A stretch of DNA of 64,000 bases from Nitrososphaerota archaeon (GCA_027386095.1 DAHXUN010000007.1:1-64000); one strand, 5' to 3'. Shown: positions 26,310 through 35,207, numbered from the stretch's first letter. Numbers and translations: made by a program. The notes: generated by a model not told the origin, from the letters alone.

Positions 26310-26663
26310 ATGGGTCCCTCGCAGGAGGAGATGCAGGCTCGTGTGGTCGCTCTAATCTTGGACTCGAAGACTGAGGAGGCCATCAGCGTCCTTTCGAAGT
26401 GGTACAAGGTCTCAGAGCCGAGGCTGGGGGTGGGGGTGGTCGAAGGGAAGACCAAGGGCGTCGCGGCTGTCTACTCGCAGAGGAGAAAGGAGATACTTGC
26501 GGCCCGCCGAGAATACCTCTACAATCCTTTCGTGATGGTTCACGAGTTCTACCATCACCTGAGGTCAGTCAGCGGCAAGCATCGCGGAACCGAGAAGCAG
26601 GCGGACAAATTCGCGCTTGAATTCATTGCGGCCTACCAGCGGATGGCCCTGGGGCGAAGCTAG
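26310..26663 (+). CDS. Small zincin-like putative metallopeptidase
   Basis: 117 residues from ATG 26310. VMVHEFYHHLRS gives the HExxH zinc motif and GTEKQADKFALEFI supplies a downstream acidic helix typical of minimal gluzincin/SprT-like domains. Length is far below full peptidases, so it is a one-domain protein. The end overlaps the convergent zinc-ribbon gene by 4 bp. Confidence 0.65.
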   Translation: MGPSQEEMQARVVALILDSKTEEAISVLSKWYKVSEPRLGVGVVEGKTKGVAAVYSQRRKEILAARREYLYNPFVMVHEFYHHLRSVSGKHRGTEKQADKFALEFIAAYQRMALGRS

Positions 26664-26818
26664 AGCCCGACCGCTGACCAGATCGCCTCATCGTCGGCGA
26701 GCTCAGCGTAGCCGCACAGCGCGCACCTGACGCCCCTGATGGTGGCTTTCTTTCCCCCTCTCCCGACCTCGCGCTCGTACTCCGTCATCTGACCGGCGTG
26801 GCACCTCTCGCAGATCAA
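26660..26818 (-). CDS. Small zinc-ribbon protein
   Basis: 52 residues from TTG 26818. Two pairs, ICERCHAG and VRCALCGYAE, form a zinc ribbon, with a basic strand between them. A longer start is possible but would run antisense into the HIT gene. The TATA-like TTAATA about 25 bp upstream supports the short, leaderless form. Confidence 0.6.
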   Translation of the reverse strand: MICERCHAGQMTEYEREVGRGGKKATIRGVRCALCGYAELADDEAIWSAVGL

Positions 26819-26839
26819 TCGCGCCGGTCGGCTCCGAGC

Positions 26840-26850
26840 GCGTATTAAGG
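26840..26850. promoter_or_regulatory. Bidirectional TATA element
   Basis: CGTATTAAGGA lies about 25 bp from TTG 26818 (minus) and about 25 bp from ATG 26872 (plus). It could drive both the zinc-ribbon and the HIT gene as leaderless transcripts. Confidence 0.5.
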
Positions 26851-26871
26851 ACGGCCGGAACGAGGGTAACC

Positions 26872-27357
26872 ATGGCCGGATCCAGTGGGCGAGAGGCGAT
26901 CCCGAGCAGGCGGATAGCATTCAACTCCTCCACCAGGGCAGGCGGGAACTGCATATTCTGCCTGATCGCGTCGGGAAAGTCCCATTCGGATATCGTCTAT
27001 GAAGACGAGAAGTACGTCGCCTTTCTGGACATATTTCCCTTCTCAAGGGGCCACACTCTGGTCTGCCCCAAGGAGCATGGGGAGACCATCTGGGACATGG
27101 AGGAGAAGGACATCGCCGGCCTCTTCCGAGTCGCGTCCAGGGTGTCCAGGGCCGTCGTATCGGCGGTGGATGCCGACGGGTTCAGGTTCGTCCAGAACAA
27201 TGGCGAGGCTGCCAACCAGGTCGTGGCTCATGTTCACGTGCATGTCATACCAGTGAAGATGGAGGACAAGGGCAGATTCACAGACAGGAAGAGGTTTACC
27301 CCTGCGGAGATGGAGGAGACCGCCCGGGCCATCAGGGCGGAGATGGGCCCGGCCTAG
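26872..27357 (+). CDS. HIT-family nucleotide hydrolase
   Basis: 161 residues. NCIFCLIASGKSHSDIVYED opens the HIT domain, and the catalytic histidine triad HVHVHVIPVK is near residue 125. HIT proteins hydrolyse adenosine polyphosphates or adenylated intermediates. The first ~25 residues are an extra basic/Ser-rich extension. The stop overlaps the convergent CAP gene by 4 bp. Confidence 0.9.
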   Translation: MAGSSGREAIPSRRIAFNSSTRAGGNCIFCLIASGKSHSDIVYEDEKYVAFLDIFPFSRGHTLVCPKEHGETIWDMEEKDIAGLFRVASRVSRAVVSAVDADGFRFVQNNGEAANQVVAHVHVHVIPVKMEDKGRFTDRKRFTPAEMEETARAIRAEMGPA

Positions 27358-28523
27358 CTTGCGAAGACAGACAGCGTAGTCAGGGCGGTGTCGGTGCTCG
27401 GGCCTGTGACCAGGTAGATGGTGTAGACCCCAGGCCCGTAGTCCTTGACGAATTCGTCCAATGAGAAGGAGATGTATATGGCGCTGGCGTTGAACGCCCA
27501 CCGGCTTGCACAGACGGTGATTCCCGTTGTGAACTGGTTGCATCCGCCAAAGGGCCCCGCGGGAGGGAGGACGCCCCCCAACAGAGTGCCTGGCCCGTAC
27601 TCGTGCGGTCCGCTGTCGAGTTGGGCCCTGGTCTCCGGGGTGGGGGTCCCATCGAAGGCCACGTATATGGCGGTCGGGGTCGGGGTCCCCGGGATTGGGG
27701 CTCCCTGCATGGTCACATGGTAGGGGCTCGGCGATGATGGTGCGGCCACCGACAGGTTCAGGTTGAGATACTCGTTCTGGAACTCCTCGTCGAAGAAGAC
27801 GTAGGTGCTGTTGTAGGCCACGCCGATGGACACGTAGTTGTGGAGAGGATTGAGGATGTTGTATCTGTGCCCGTTGTTGCAGCAGACGGCGTCGTTGTAG
27901 ACCATGAGGTGTTCGAGGCTACTGATTGCGTCTTCGATGGCGGCCGTCCGTCCCAGCAGGCCGACTGCGTAGCTCGAATACGCCACGTTCTCGAAGTCAG
28001 CCCCGCGGCCTCCAAGGAGGGTGTACCGCATGTAAGGCTTGTACCCCTGGGTGTCGAAGTGACTGAAGTACGAATAGTAGAGCATCGAGTCGGCATGCTG
28101 CTGGGCGGCACGGTTGAAGCTCAACGCTACGGGCCCCGTACCATTGGCTGCCCTGTCGTTGTTGATCTGTTTCAGGGCGAATCCCGCGAGCGTGCAGTAG
28201 TCAGACGGATACGCGACGACGGCAGAGCCGTTCAGTATGTCCGGGTTGCTCAGAGGCTGGATTGTGACAGCACTCGAGCAGCTCCCTGTGCTGGTGCCGG
28301 TCGAGAAGCCTGAAGTTGGGATCCCTCCGGTGGACTGGCCGGAGAGCGTCGAATAAGCGCGCCTGAGCGCTGCGGATAGGGAGGGGGCTGCGACCAGGAA
28401 CGCGGCCATCAGCACAAATGCCACTAGGATCAGCGCTGCCGCCCGCCTCCTTCGGTTGGGTGGGGACGGCGGAGTAGGGTCGCCGGTCTGAAGCGAACGG
28501 GCGAGGCCTCTGTCGATCTTCAA
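27354..28523 (-). CDS. Membrane-anchored CAP-domain (SCP/PR-1-like) exoprotein
   Basis: 389 residues. Pro/Arg-rich start, then a membrane helix (AALILVAFVLMAAFLVAAPS, about 29-48). The CAP core follows: INNDRAANGTGPVALSFNRA, QQHADSMLYYSYFSHFDTQG, then FENVAYSSYAVG and HRYNILNPLHNYVSIGVAY. CAP proteins are secreted and may act in cell-surface interactions. The C-terminal ~130 residues are a beta-rich domain not recognised. Faces outside the cell. Confidence 0.85.
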   Translation of the reverse strand: MKIDRGLARSLQTGDPTPPSPPNRRRRAAALILVAFVLMAAFLVAAPSLSAALRRAYSTLSGQSTGGIPTSGFSTGTSTGSCSSAVTIQPLSNPDILNGSAVVAYPSDYCTLAGFALKQINNDRAANGTGPVALSFNRAAQQHADSMLYYSYFSHFDTQGYKPYMRYTLLGGRGADFENVAYSSYAVGLLGRTAAIEDAISSLEHLMVYNDAVCCNNGHRYNILNPLHNYVSIGVAYNSTYVFFDEEFQNEYLNLNLSVAAPSSPSPYHVTMQGAPIPGTPTPTAIYVAFDGTPTPETRAQLDSGPHEYGPGTLLGGVLPPAGPFGGCNQFTTGITVCASRWAFNASAIYISFSLDEFVKDYGPGVYTIYLVTGPSTDTALTTLSVFAS

Positions 28524-28620
28524 CTCAGGGCCCGATCCGACTTTCCCGATATTAAGCGAATCTAGCCAGTAGGCCGGTCAACGCCATCGCGTGGATGAGG
28601 GACTTGGGGGAAGCCGTTGG

Positions 28621-29268
28621 CTAGGCGGTGAGACCTTCGCTCTCGTCTTGGCTGAAGACCCCGGCTGGTATCTCCGGGAAGCTCTCCTTCATCCTCTGTT
28701 CCGCGACAGTCGCGGCCTCTTCGAGGACCCTCTGGGCGTCCTCGTTGGCGGCGTCGAAGTTCAAGGAAATCCCCCCTGAGGTGCTCGCGTCCACGAGAAC
28801 GCTGCTGAGAAGGCCAGAGATTTCGCTAATCTCTCTGTCGGCGTCTGGGAGCGCGTTGCTCAGGCCCTCCTTCATGTTCTTGATGACTGAGACCGCGGGG
28901 GCCAGGGTGTTGGCGATCTCCCCCAGGTCTGTGATAGTCCCGAGCCTCAGAGAAATCTGTTCCATGGCCAGCTGCGCCTGGGTCACCATCTTCCCCATCT
29001 TCCGGACCTCGGAGAGCTCGTTGGCATAGACCGCGGCGTGCTGCATATCGTGCTTCGCGAGAGACGAGACCACGTTCTTGAAGATGGTCGAGTCGCGCTG
29101 CTTGATTCTGGTAACCGTGCCGTCCAGCTGGGAGATCAATACCCTGATTTGCCTGTTGGCCTGTTCGATCTGAGATTTCAAGGGCGTAGGGGACCTGACT
29201 GTGCCCCTGAGCCTGTCCACCAAACCGGGGCTCTGGTCTTTCCTCTGCCACTTGGATGAAAAACTCAT
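28621..29268 (-). CDS. cdvB: ESCRT-III-like protein (CdvB family)
   Basis: 215 residues, mostly helical. LKSQIEQANRQIRVLISQLD, FKNVVSSLAKHDMQHAAVYA and EISLRLGTITDLGEI-like helices follow the Snf7/CdvB core; the C-terminal helices carry EISEISGLLSSVLVD. ESCRT-III filaments constrict membranes in archaeal division and vesicle budding. No winged-helix C-terminus is seen, so this is a short paralogue rather than the CdvA-binding form. CdvA and CdvC are not in the window, but a stand-alone MIT-like protein is at 46006-46317. Confidence 0.8.
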   Translation of the reverse strand: MSFSSKWQRKDQSPGLVDRLRGTVRSPTPLKSQIEQANRQIRVLISQLDGTVTRIKQRDSTIFKNVVSSLAKHDMQHAAVYANELSEVRKMGKMVTQAQLAMEQISLRLGTITDLGEIANTLAPAVSVIKNMKEGLSNALPDADREISEISGLLSSVLVDASTSGGISLNFDAANEDAQRVLEEAATVAEQRMKESFPEIPAGVFSQDESEGLTA

Positions 29269-29421
29269 TCTTAGTCCCGTAATCGCCCCGAGTTCGGATA
29301 TACCTCGGGCTCTAAACCGCGTGCCAGTTTGAAGAAATTTAGTTGACAGGTGCCTCCCGGGTGAAGGCCGCGAGCCGATACGGTCTACCCTGAAATATGA
29401 ACCCTCGGTGGGCAGGCGAGG

Positions 29422-30135
29422 ATGAGGTCGGAGCGGGGTTTCATCTTCCTTTCGGCAGTGGAGATGGCCGGAGCTGACAGGATGGCAATCGAAACATATG
29501 GGATAGACGTGCTATCCCTGATGGAGAACGCGGGTCTCAGGACCGCCGAACTGGCCAGAGAGATGCTTGGAGGAGCAGTCGGGGGGAAGGAAGTATGTTG
29601 CCTGGTCGGGCGTGGGAACAACGGAGGCGACGGTCTTGTCGCTGCGAGGCACCTGCACAACTGGGGGGCGCGGGTGCGGGTGGTGCTCGGAGGAGCCAAG
29701 GAAACGATCCGCGACACGCCAGGGAAGCAGCTCGCTGCAGCCGAGAAGATCGGGGTCGAAACTGCGGGACCTGACGGGGACTTCGGGAAGGAGGAGTTAC
29801 TGATAGACGCTCTGCTGGGCTACGGGTCCAAAGGGGACCCCAGGGAACCTCTGGCGACCCTCATCACCAAGGCGAACCAATCATCGGCCAAGACGCTCGC
29901 CGTGGACGTCCCTTCAGGGTTGGACGGCACCTCTGGGGAACCCGGGAACCCATGCGTCGAGGCAGATGCGACGCTGACCTTCGGTTTTCCAAAGGTCGGG
30001 TTCCTCAACCCGAAGGCCATGGCACATCTCGGAGACCTATACCTGGCTGACATCTCGTTCCCGCCGAATGTCTACCGCTTCTACTCCCAGGAGACAGGAA
30101 TCTTCCAGAGGGGGCCCGTAGTGAGGATGTGGTGA
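29422..30135 (+). CDS. nnrE: NAD(P)H-hydrate epimerase (YjeF N-terminal domain)
   Basis: 237 residues. Repairs damaged NAD(P)HX by interconverting epimers. Shows LMENAGLRTAELARE, the nucleotide-binding VGRGNNGGDGLVAARHL, LIDALLGYG, and AVDVPSGLDGTSG, all standard for the family. The C-terminal ADP-dependent dehydratase domain found in many archaea is absent, so dehydratase activity must be encoded elsewhere. Confidence 0.9.
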   Translation: MRSERGFIFLSAVEMAGADRMAIETYGIDVLSLMENAGLRTAELAREMLGGAVGGKEVCCLVGRGNNGGDGLVAARHLHNWGARVRVVLGGAKETIRDTPGKQLAAAEKIGVETAGPDGDFGKEELLIDALLGYGSKGDPREPLATLITKANQSSAKTLAVDVPSGLDGTSGEPGNPCVEADATLTFGFPKVGFLNPKAMAHLGDLYLADISFPPNVYRFYSQETGIFQRGPVVRMW

Positions 30136-30178
30136 CAGCGTCAATGCTTTTGAATCGGGTCTTCGTCGGAGTCGGAGG

Positions 30179-30364
30179 ATGAAGCCCCAGAGCGACCAGA
30201 TGAAGTGCCCGAAGTGCGGGCGCTTCGACTTGAAGGAGACGGGCCAGGGCATCTCCTGTCGGGTCTGCGGCTACACCCTCTCGCCGGGGGAGAGCGACAA
30301 GTTCAGGCTCTTTAGGCTCCTCAAGGAAGAGGAGAAGAGGCCAGAGGGCCGCAAGGGCCCCTGA
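30179..30364 (+). CDS. Small zinc-ribbon protein
   Basis: 61 residues. MKCPKCGRFDL and ISCRVCGYTLS form a TFIIB-like zinc ribbon, followed by a charged helix. Possibly a transcription or RNA-associated accessory protein. ATG directly after a GGAGGATG context. Confidence 0.65.
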   Translation: MKPQSDQMKCPKCGRFDLKETGQGISCRVCGYTLSPGESDKFRLFRLLKEEEKRPEGRKGP

Positions 30365-30435
30365 AAGCGACGACAGACCTCGCTTCAGCCAACTTCTCAA
30401 TAGCCGTTTAACCAGCCCTTCACAGCACCCGCAGG

Positions 30436-30645
30436 TTGGCCGTAAGAGCTAGCCCGCTCTCGAAGACCGCCGCCATCTTGATCATAATAGTTGGGATATT
30501 CGTCCTGCTCGCTGGACTCCTTGCCAGGGTGGTGGCAAGCGAAGTCGAGGGAATCGCATTTATCGCCCTCGGGCTTGCGCTTTATGGCCTTCTCAGGAGG
30601 TTCACCAGGAAGTTGAGAGGAGAGATTCGAGAGAAATCCGACTAG
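30436..30645 (+). CDS. Small membrane protein
   Basis: 69 residues, TTG start. Two hydrophobic helices (TAAILIIIVGIFVLLAGLLA and GIAFIALGLALYGLL) and a basic end (RRFTRKLRGE). Family unknown. The stop overlaps the convergent membrane gene by 4 bp. Confidence 0.55.
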   Translation: MAVRASPLSKTAAILIIIVGIFVLLAGLLARVVASEVEGIAFIALGLALYGLLRRFTRKLRGEIREKSD

Positions 30646-31175
30646 TTTGAAGAGCGCTGGACGGGGGCGAACCTGTGCTTCAGGTTTCGGTCCCACAATC
30701 TGGCCCCCAGGACCCCACCTACGGTCCCGCTTACTGCACCCACGACCAAGATGGGCAGGTACAACTCCAAGAATGGCGCTGTCGTGCCGAAGCCGAAGGC
30801 GATGAACGCGTAGGTCGCTGCCACCCCCACAATGATGGTGCTCAAAGTCAATGAGGCCACCAACCTCTTCGGGCGGACTTTCCCCTCATAGGTCACCTTG
30901 AAAATGCTGCAGAACAAGTCTACGAGAACCCCGTACAGCAGCGCCACCCCGAAGGCGAACGGGCCGAAGGAGAGTTGCAATGGGGTCTCGACCAGCCCGT
31001 TGATGATGCCTGTGTAGGTCGCGCCACCGGGCCCGAGAAGGATGTAGCTGAGAGAGAGGAGGATGGCTTCAAAGACAATTAGAGAGTCGCCGATCTCGAA
31101 AGGAATGGCTCCGTAGACGACGCCGATTACGACCCCGAAGAGCGTGGCCGTAATGAGTTTCCTCGAATCTACCAA
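30642..31175 (-). CDS. Membrane protein resembling an ECF S component
   Basis: 177 residues with five or six membrane helices (LITATLFGVVIGVVYGAI, SLIVFEAILLSLSYILLG, GVALLYGVLVDLFCSIF, LTLSTIIVGVAATYAFIAF, LPILVVGAVSGTVGGVLG). Size, helix count and loop layout are like vitamin-uptake S components. A TATA-like element (TTAAATAC, minus strand, ~31204-31211) gives a leaderless transcript. Divergent from a BtuF-like gene, which strengthens a vitamin/metal-chelate uptake link (inference). Confidence 0.55.
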   Translation of the reverse strand: MVDSRKLITATLFGVVIGVVYGAIPFEIGDSLIVFEAILLSLSYILLGPGGATYTGIINGLVETPLQLSFGPFAFGVALLYGVLVDLFCSIFKVTYEGKVRPKRLVASLTLSTIIVGVAATYAFIAFGFGTTAPFLELYLPILVVGAVSGTVGGVLGARLWDRNLKHRFAPVQRSSN

Positions 31176-31278
31176 GCTGGGTGGCGGCCGGGTCGCAAGG
31201 AAGTGTATTTAACGGTAGTTATAGTGTGCCGGCGGTCCGTGTAAACAGATATCGCAATGAGGAATGGAAAGGGGTGCG

Positions 31279-32115
31279 ATGGCGAAGGTCTTCAGCGAAG
31301 TGCTCGGGACAGAGGTGCCAGTCCCCGACTCGCCTGAAAGAATAGCGAGCTTCAGTCCCGCCGCCACCGAGACCCTCTTCCAGCTCGGACTCGGCGAGAG
31401 GGTCGTTGGAGTCACGGCGTTCTGCGCTCGACCGTCGGAGGCGCGATCGAAAAGGAAACTGGGGAGCTACAACACGGTTAGAGCGGAGGTCCTTGAAGAA
31501 CTCAACCCGGACCTGATTCTTACCGTCACTGGATATCAGCGGGAGTTCGCGGTCAGGCTGTCAAAGAAGTATCCGGTGTATCCGCTCGAGCTCCCGGTGT
31601 CGGTCGCAGGCATCGTCGACTTCGTGGTGAAGGTAGGCCTGGTAGCAGGCGCCGCGGACGAGGGGCGTGGCCTGGAGGCTGCCCTCCTCAGGTCCCTGGG
31701 GAGCCTGCGAAGGGTCTCGAAGCTCGAATCCTACGTTGAGATCGACCTAGGCGGCCCCGTGAGCTTCGGCTCCTACAGCTACATCACCGATGCGTTCAAG
31801 CTCCTCGGGAGCTCGTTGCTCTATGGAAGGGCACCCTGCGAATGGCTGGCCCCGGATATGAAAGCGGTGTCATCCAGCGACCCGGACGCGATATTCTACG
31901 AGGCAAAGATGTACTCCCAGTTCGGAAACCGCGACCTGACCAAGCTGCTTAGTTCGAGGGGATGGGACGGCTTGAGGGCGGTGACCCTGGGGAACACCTT
32001 CGTGACCCCGGGACCATTGGACTTCCTGGCCCACCACGGGCCTTCGTTCATCACGGAGGCGATCCCGTGGTTAGCGGCGAAACTCGAGTTGGCTGAGGAG
32101 AGGATCAGATCTTAG
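31279..32115 (+). CDS. BtuF/FepB-like substrate-binding fold protein without signal peptide
   Basis: 278 residues from ATG 31279 (preceded by GGGGTG; ATG 31264 is the alternative). IASFSPAATETLFQLGLGER, GVTAFCARP, LEELNPDLILTVTGYQREFA and FLAHHGPSFITEAIPWLA match the helical-backbone (BtuF) family that binds cobalamin or metal chelates. No signal peptide or lipobox is visible, so it is probably cytoplasmic; such forms occur as chelate- or corrinoid-handling proteins. No ABC permease or ATPase nearby. Confidence 0.8.
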   Translation: MAKVFSEVLGTEVPVPDSPERIASFSPAATETLFQLGLGERVVGVTAFCARPSEARSKRKLGSYNTVRAEVLEELNPDLILTVTGYQREFAVRLSKKYPVYPLELPVSVAGIVDFVVKVGLVAGAADEGRGLEAALLRSLGSLRRVSKLESYVEIDLGGPVSFGSYSYITDAFKLLGSSLLYGRAPCEWLAPDMKAVSSSDPDAIFYEAKMYSQFGNRDLTKLLSSRGWDGLRAVTLGNTFVTPGPLDFLAHHGPSFITEAIPWLAAKLELAEERIRS

Positions 32116-32286
32116 CCTGGTCTGTTTCAACCCGAGGGCCGTCGAATCCGGCAGACGCATGCCTGGATGCGACGGTTGAAGGGCGCGGGTTGGGGCCGTT
32201 GTCAGCTGCAGCCTTGCGACGAACCTACGGTGCCCTAGGTGGGGCTACATAGCCGAATGGTCAGCGGTCATCGTGTTGCGGCTGCC

Positions 32287-32805
32287 TCACCGCGGCGGCT
32301 TCAGCGCTTCCGCGGCCCGCATCAGGTCTCCGCTCCTCGGTGAGAAGACCACGTCGAACAACAGGTATCCAAGGGCAACGACCCACGCGAAGGCGGAGTA
32401 GACGAACGGCTCTGCCAGCGTCGCTGCGGCCGCGATGAGCAGGGGCGAGCCAACGGATGCCACGACTCCTGCGGCGAACATGGCTGCCGCACTCCTCCGC
32501 GTAGCCTGCGAAAGCGTGCGCTTCTCTGTCGAGAGCGTCAGGATTGGAATGAGGCTGGCGACCTTCCCTAGGCTTGCAGGGAGGACCCGGGCCAGAGAGG
32601 TCCGCCCGAACCGTAACTCCCTGAACCTTATGCCGCCGGCTGCCCCCACTACATAGTGGGCGGGGCAGTGTATCAGGAAGGTGGACAAGAGCTGCGCCAA
32701 GACGACGTACAGACCGAAGTACGGGCCGGCCGGAACTGCCCGGGAAGCCGCCAGCAGGACCGCCAGCGCGAATATCTCCGCGACGATGCCCGGAAGGGGC
32801 TTCAT
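32287..32805 (-). CDS. Membrane protein, family unknown
   Basis: 172 residues with about four hydrophobic segments (IVAEIFALAVLLAASRAVPA, FGLYVVLAQLLSTFLIHCPA, AAAMFAAGVVASVGSPLLIA, FVYSAFAWVVALGYLLFDVV). The HCPAHYVVGAAGGIRFREL loop carries His and Cys and might bind metal or a cofactor, but no family is recognised. Confidence 0.6.
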   Translation of the reverse strand: MKPLPGIVAEIFALAVLLAASRAVPAGPYFGLYVVLAQLLSTFLIHCPAHYVVGAAGGIRFRELRFGRTSLARVLPASLGKVASLIPILTLSTEKRTLSQATRRSAAAMFAAGVVASVGSPLLIAAAATLAEPFVYSAFAWVVALGYLLFDVVFSPRSGDLMRAAEALKPPR

Positions 32806-32909
32806 GGGGCGGCCGATGCTGCAGGGATACTTTAGGATGAGGCCCGCTCATATGGGGGGAGGATGAGGAGCGGGTCCTGCGGCGGGTTTCTTGTACGTAG
32901 TCTGCGTTC

Positions 32910-33253
32910 GTGCTGACTGATTTCGACTCCGGTTGGGAAAACTCGTTCAGCGAGTACAGGGGTCCCCAGGGTGGCCAAGCTGCTGATCTCGCACAGCGTC
33001 GTCCTGAACATCGCATTAGGCGTCGAGGCAGAGCTCTCCTGGTTCCAATCCGGACTTCTAGGGATTGGTGGCGGGGTCAGTATGTCACTGTGGAGGCTGC
33101 CCAGTGCCCTTTCGGCCGACGCCGGCCTCGGCCTTATGGCTGCCGGGCGCCTGGCCCCCCGTTCTGCATCGCGATGGGTCTCTATGTGGTCAGGATATCC
33201 ATGTACTGGGTCACGTTCAGAAATGCGAGGCTCCAGGAGGTGCAGAAGAAGGC
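32910..33253 (+). pseudogene. Possible frameshifted membrane-protein remnant
   Basis: The 450-bp gap contains coding-like pieces in different frames. From 32971, AKLLISHSVVLNIALGVEAE then GLLGIGGGVSMSLW reads as membrane-protein sequence. After about 33160 another frame gives CIAMGLYVVRISMYWVTFRN and ARLQEVQKKAQ, which looks like the end of a membrane protein. Joining needs at least one frameshift. No family recognised. Confidence 0.25.
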
Positions 33254-34345
33254 TCAGCCCCCGGCCCAGTCGTCCAGCCTTGAGGGACCCGAAGAGGAGC
33301 GCTGTATGTCTGCGACCCTGACCCCCACCAGACGCACCGGCTTCCCCTTCGTCTCAAACTCGTCCAGCAGCCTGTCAATGTTCTCGAGCAGGGGCCCTTC
33401 GCTGTCGGTGTGGCTTACGAGGGTCCGTTCCCTGGTGTGGGTCTCGAACCCACGGAACCTGATCTTGATCCCGGCCACCCTGTAGGAATAGCCTGCGGAC
33501 TTCACCCTCCGCATGAGCTCGGCGGCGCCGTCGGCTGCCTCTCTCCTCACCGTCCTGAAGTCGCCGACGTCGTCCTTGAAAGTCCGCTCTACGCTGAGCG
33601 ACTTTGGTATCTCCTGCTGCCTCACCTCCACAGCCTCCTCTCCGTGGACGACCCCCCAGAGCCAGACACCGCTCTTTCCGAACCATGTGAGGAGCTGCCG
33701 CCCCTCCAGCTGCTGGAGCTGGGCGATGGTCGTGATGCCCTTTTCGCTCAGGAAGTCGCGAGTCTTCGGACCGATGCCGGGGACGACCCCCACGGGAAGC
33801 GGCGCAAGGAACCCGCTCACTTCCTCGAAGGGGACGACCGTCATGCCGTCGGGCTTGTTCCTGTCTGACGCGATCTTCGCCGAAGACTTGTTCGGCGCTA
33901 TCCCGATGGAACAGCTGAGGCCGTGCCTTTCCCTGATTGCCTTCTTGACCTCTGTGGCCAAAGAAGCCGCGGAGCGTTCGTCCGGCGCCCTGCTGGTGAC
34001 GTCGAGGTAGGCCTCGTCTATGCTCCCTTGCTCGAACCTGTCGGCGAAGCCTTTCAGCGTACCCATCACCTCCTCCGACGCGCGCTCGTAGAGCCCCCAG
34101 TTCGGCGGGATGTACTTCGCCTGCGGGCACAGCCTGTAAGCCTGTGTGATGGGCATCCCTGAACGAAGCCCGAACTTCCTGGCCTCATAGGAGCAGGCGA
34201 TGACGACCCCTCGTCCCTTGCCGCCCTCCGGGTCGGCCCCGACCACCACCGGGAGCCCCTTCAGCTCCGGGTGCTCTCTTACCTCCACGGAGACGTAGAA
34301 CGCGTCCAAGTCGACGTGGAGTATGGTCCGGCGCTGGGACTGCAT
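33254..34345 (-). CDS. dpo4: Y-family DNA polymerase IV (Dpo4-like)
   Basis: 363 residues. ILHVDLDAFYVSVE carries the first catalytic Asp and the Tyr steric gate (residue 17); QGSIDEAYLDV supplies the second catalytic Asp/Glu pair. GIAPNKSSAKIAS, the helix-hairpin-helix GVVPGIGPKTRDFLSEKG, and the little-finger part follow. Performs error-prone bypass of DNA lesions. The C-terminus RLDDWAGG is a weak match to a PCNA-binding motif, lacking the final aromatic pair. Lies 7 bp after the DUF72 gene and is probably co-transcribed. Confidence 0.93.
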   Translation of the reverse strand: MQSQRRTILHVDLDAFYVSVEVREHPELKGLPVVVGADPEGGKGRGVVIACSYEARKFGLRSGMPITQAYRLCPQAKYIPPNWGLYERASEEVMGTLKGFADRFEQGSIDEAYLDVTSRAPDERSAASLATEVKKAIRERHGLSCSIGIAPNKSSAKIASDRNKPDGMTVVPFEEVSGFLAPLPVGVVPGIGPKTRDFLSEKGITTIAQLQQLEGRQLLTWFGKSGVWLWGVVHGEEAVEVRQQEIPKSLSVERTFKDDVGDFRTVRREAADGAAELMRRVKSAGYSYRVAGIKIRFRGFETHTRERTLVSHTDSEGPLLENIDRLLDEFETKGKPVRLVGVRVADIQRSSSGPSRLDDWAGG

Positions 34346-34352
34346 CTGTCAG

Positions 34353-35177
34353 CTACTGCCCGAGCAGCGTCTGCTGCCCAGTCCCTTGAGGTTTCCAGTC
34401 GAGCTCCATCAGGCCGAGGAGCCTGCGGAACTCGTTGGCGGACTCGGGGCTGAAGCCTGCGAAGTGGTTGTTGAAGAAGACGTAGCCAGATTCGAACTTC
34501 TCGGCGTTGTCCTTGACCGCTCCCGCCCAGCGGGTCATGTCCTCGGACCTGTCCTTCTGCACCCCTGTGAACTCCATGATCTCCCTGTCCCCGACCATCC
34601 TGAGATAGACGAAGTCTGCGGTCACCTCAGGAGGGCTCTCGACGTACTGGTTCAGGCTCCATATCATGGCGACGTTGTTCTTCCTCAGGAGCGCGTAGAC
34701 ATCGGGGGTGAACCAGGACTTGTGGCGGAACTCTATGGCGTGCCTGAACTCGGGGCTGAGCAGAGAGAGGAACTCCTTCATCGTCTCGTGGTGGGTGCTC
34801 AGCTTGACGGAGGGCGGGAGCTGTATCGCAATCGGGCCCAGCTTGTCCTTCAGCTTGCTCATCACACTATAGAAGTAGACGAGCGTGGACTCGGAGTCCT
34901 TGAGCTTCTTCTCGTGGGTGATCTTCTTTGGGAGCTTTGGCGAGAAGACGAACCCTGCGGGGGTGTTGCTCCTCCACTGGCTCACCATGGACTGGCTTGG
35001 AATCCTGTAGAAGCTGGAGTCGACCTCGACGCAGTTGAAGACCTTGGAGTAGAATGGGAGGTAGTCCTTGGCCGCGGTCCCCCTGGGGTAGAATATGCCG
35101 TCCCAGTCCTTGTAGGACCATCCGCTGCACCCAATCCTAATGCCGTCGAGGTCCATGGAAGAGGAGACCGTTCCCAT
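34353..35177 (-). CDS. DUF72 family protein
   Basis: 274 residues from ATG 35177, about 25 bp from a TATA element, so leaderless. IRIGCSGWSYKDWDGIFYP, EVDSSFYRIPSQSMVSQW, GPIAIQLPPS, HAIEFRHKSWF and GYVFFNNHFAG are the DUF72 landmarks on a TIM-barrel-like fold. Biochemical role unknown in general. The pairing with a translesion polymerase suggests a DNA-metabolism link (inference). Confidence 0.9.
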   Translation of the reverse strand: MGTVSSSMDLDGIRIGCSGWSYKDWDGIFYPRGTAAKDYLPFYSKVFNCVEVDSSFYRIPSQSMVSQWRSNTPAGFVFSPKLPKKITHEKKLKDSESTLVYFYSVMSKLKDKLGPIAIQLPPSVKLSTHHETMKEFLSLLSPEFRHAIEFRHKSWFTPDVYALLRKNNVAMIWSLNQYVESPPEVTADFVYLRMVGDREIMEFTGVQKDRSEDMTRWAGAVKDNAEKFESGYVFFNNHFAGFSPESANEFRRLLGLMELDWKPQGTGQQTLLGQ

Positions 35178-35194
35178 GGACGGTAAACGTTCGC

Positions 35195-35207
35195 CATATT
35201 TATTTAG
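35195..35207. promoter_or_regulatory. Bidirectional TATA element
   Basis: CATATTTATTTAG lies about 25 bp from the leftward ATG 35177 and about 30-40 bp from the rightward TTG 35237. It likely serves both the DUF72-dpo4 operon and the SPFH operon. Confidence 0.6.
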
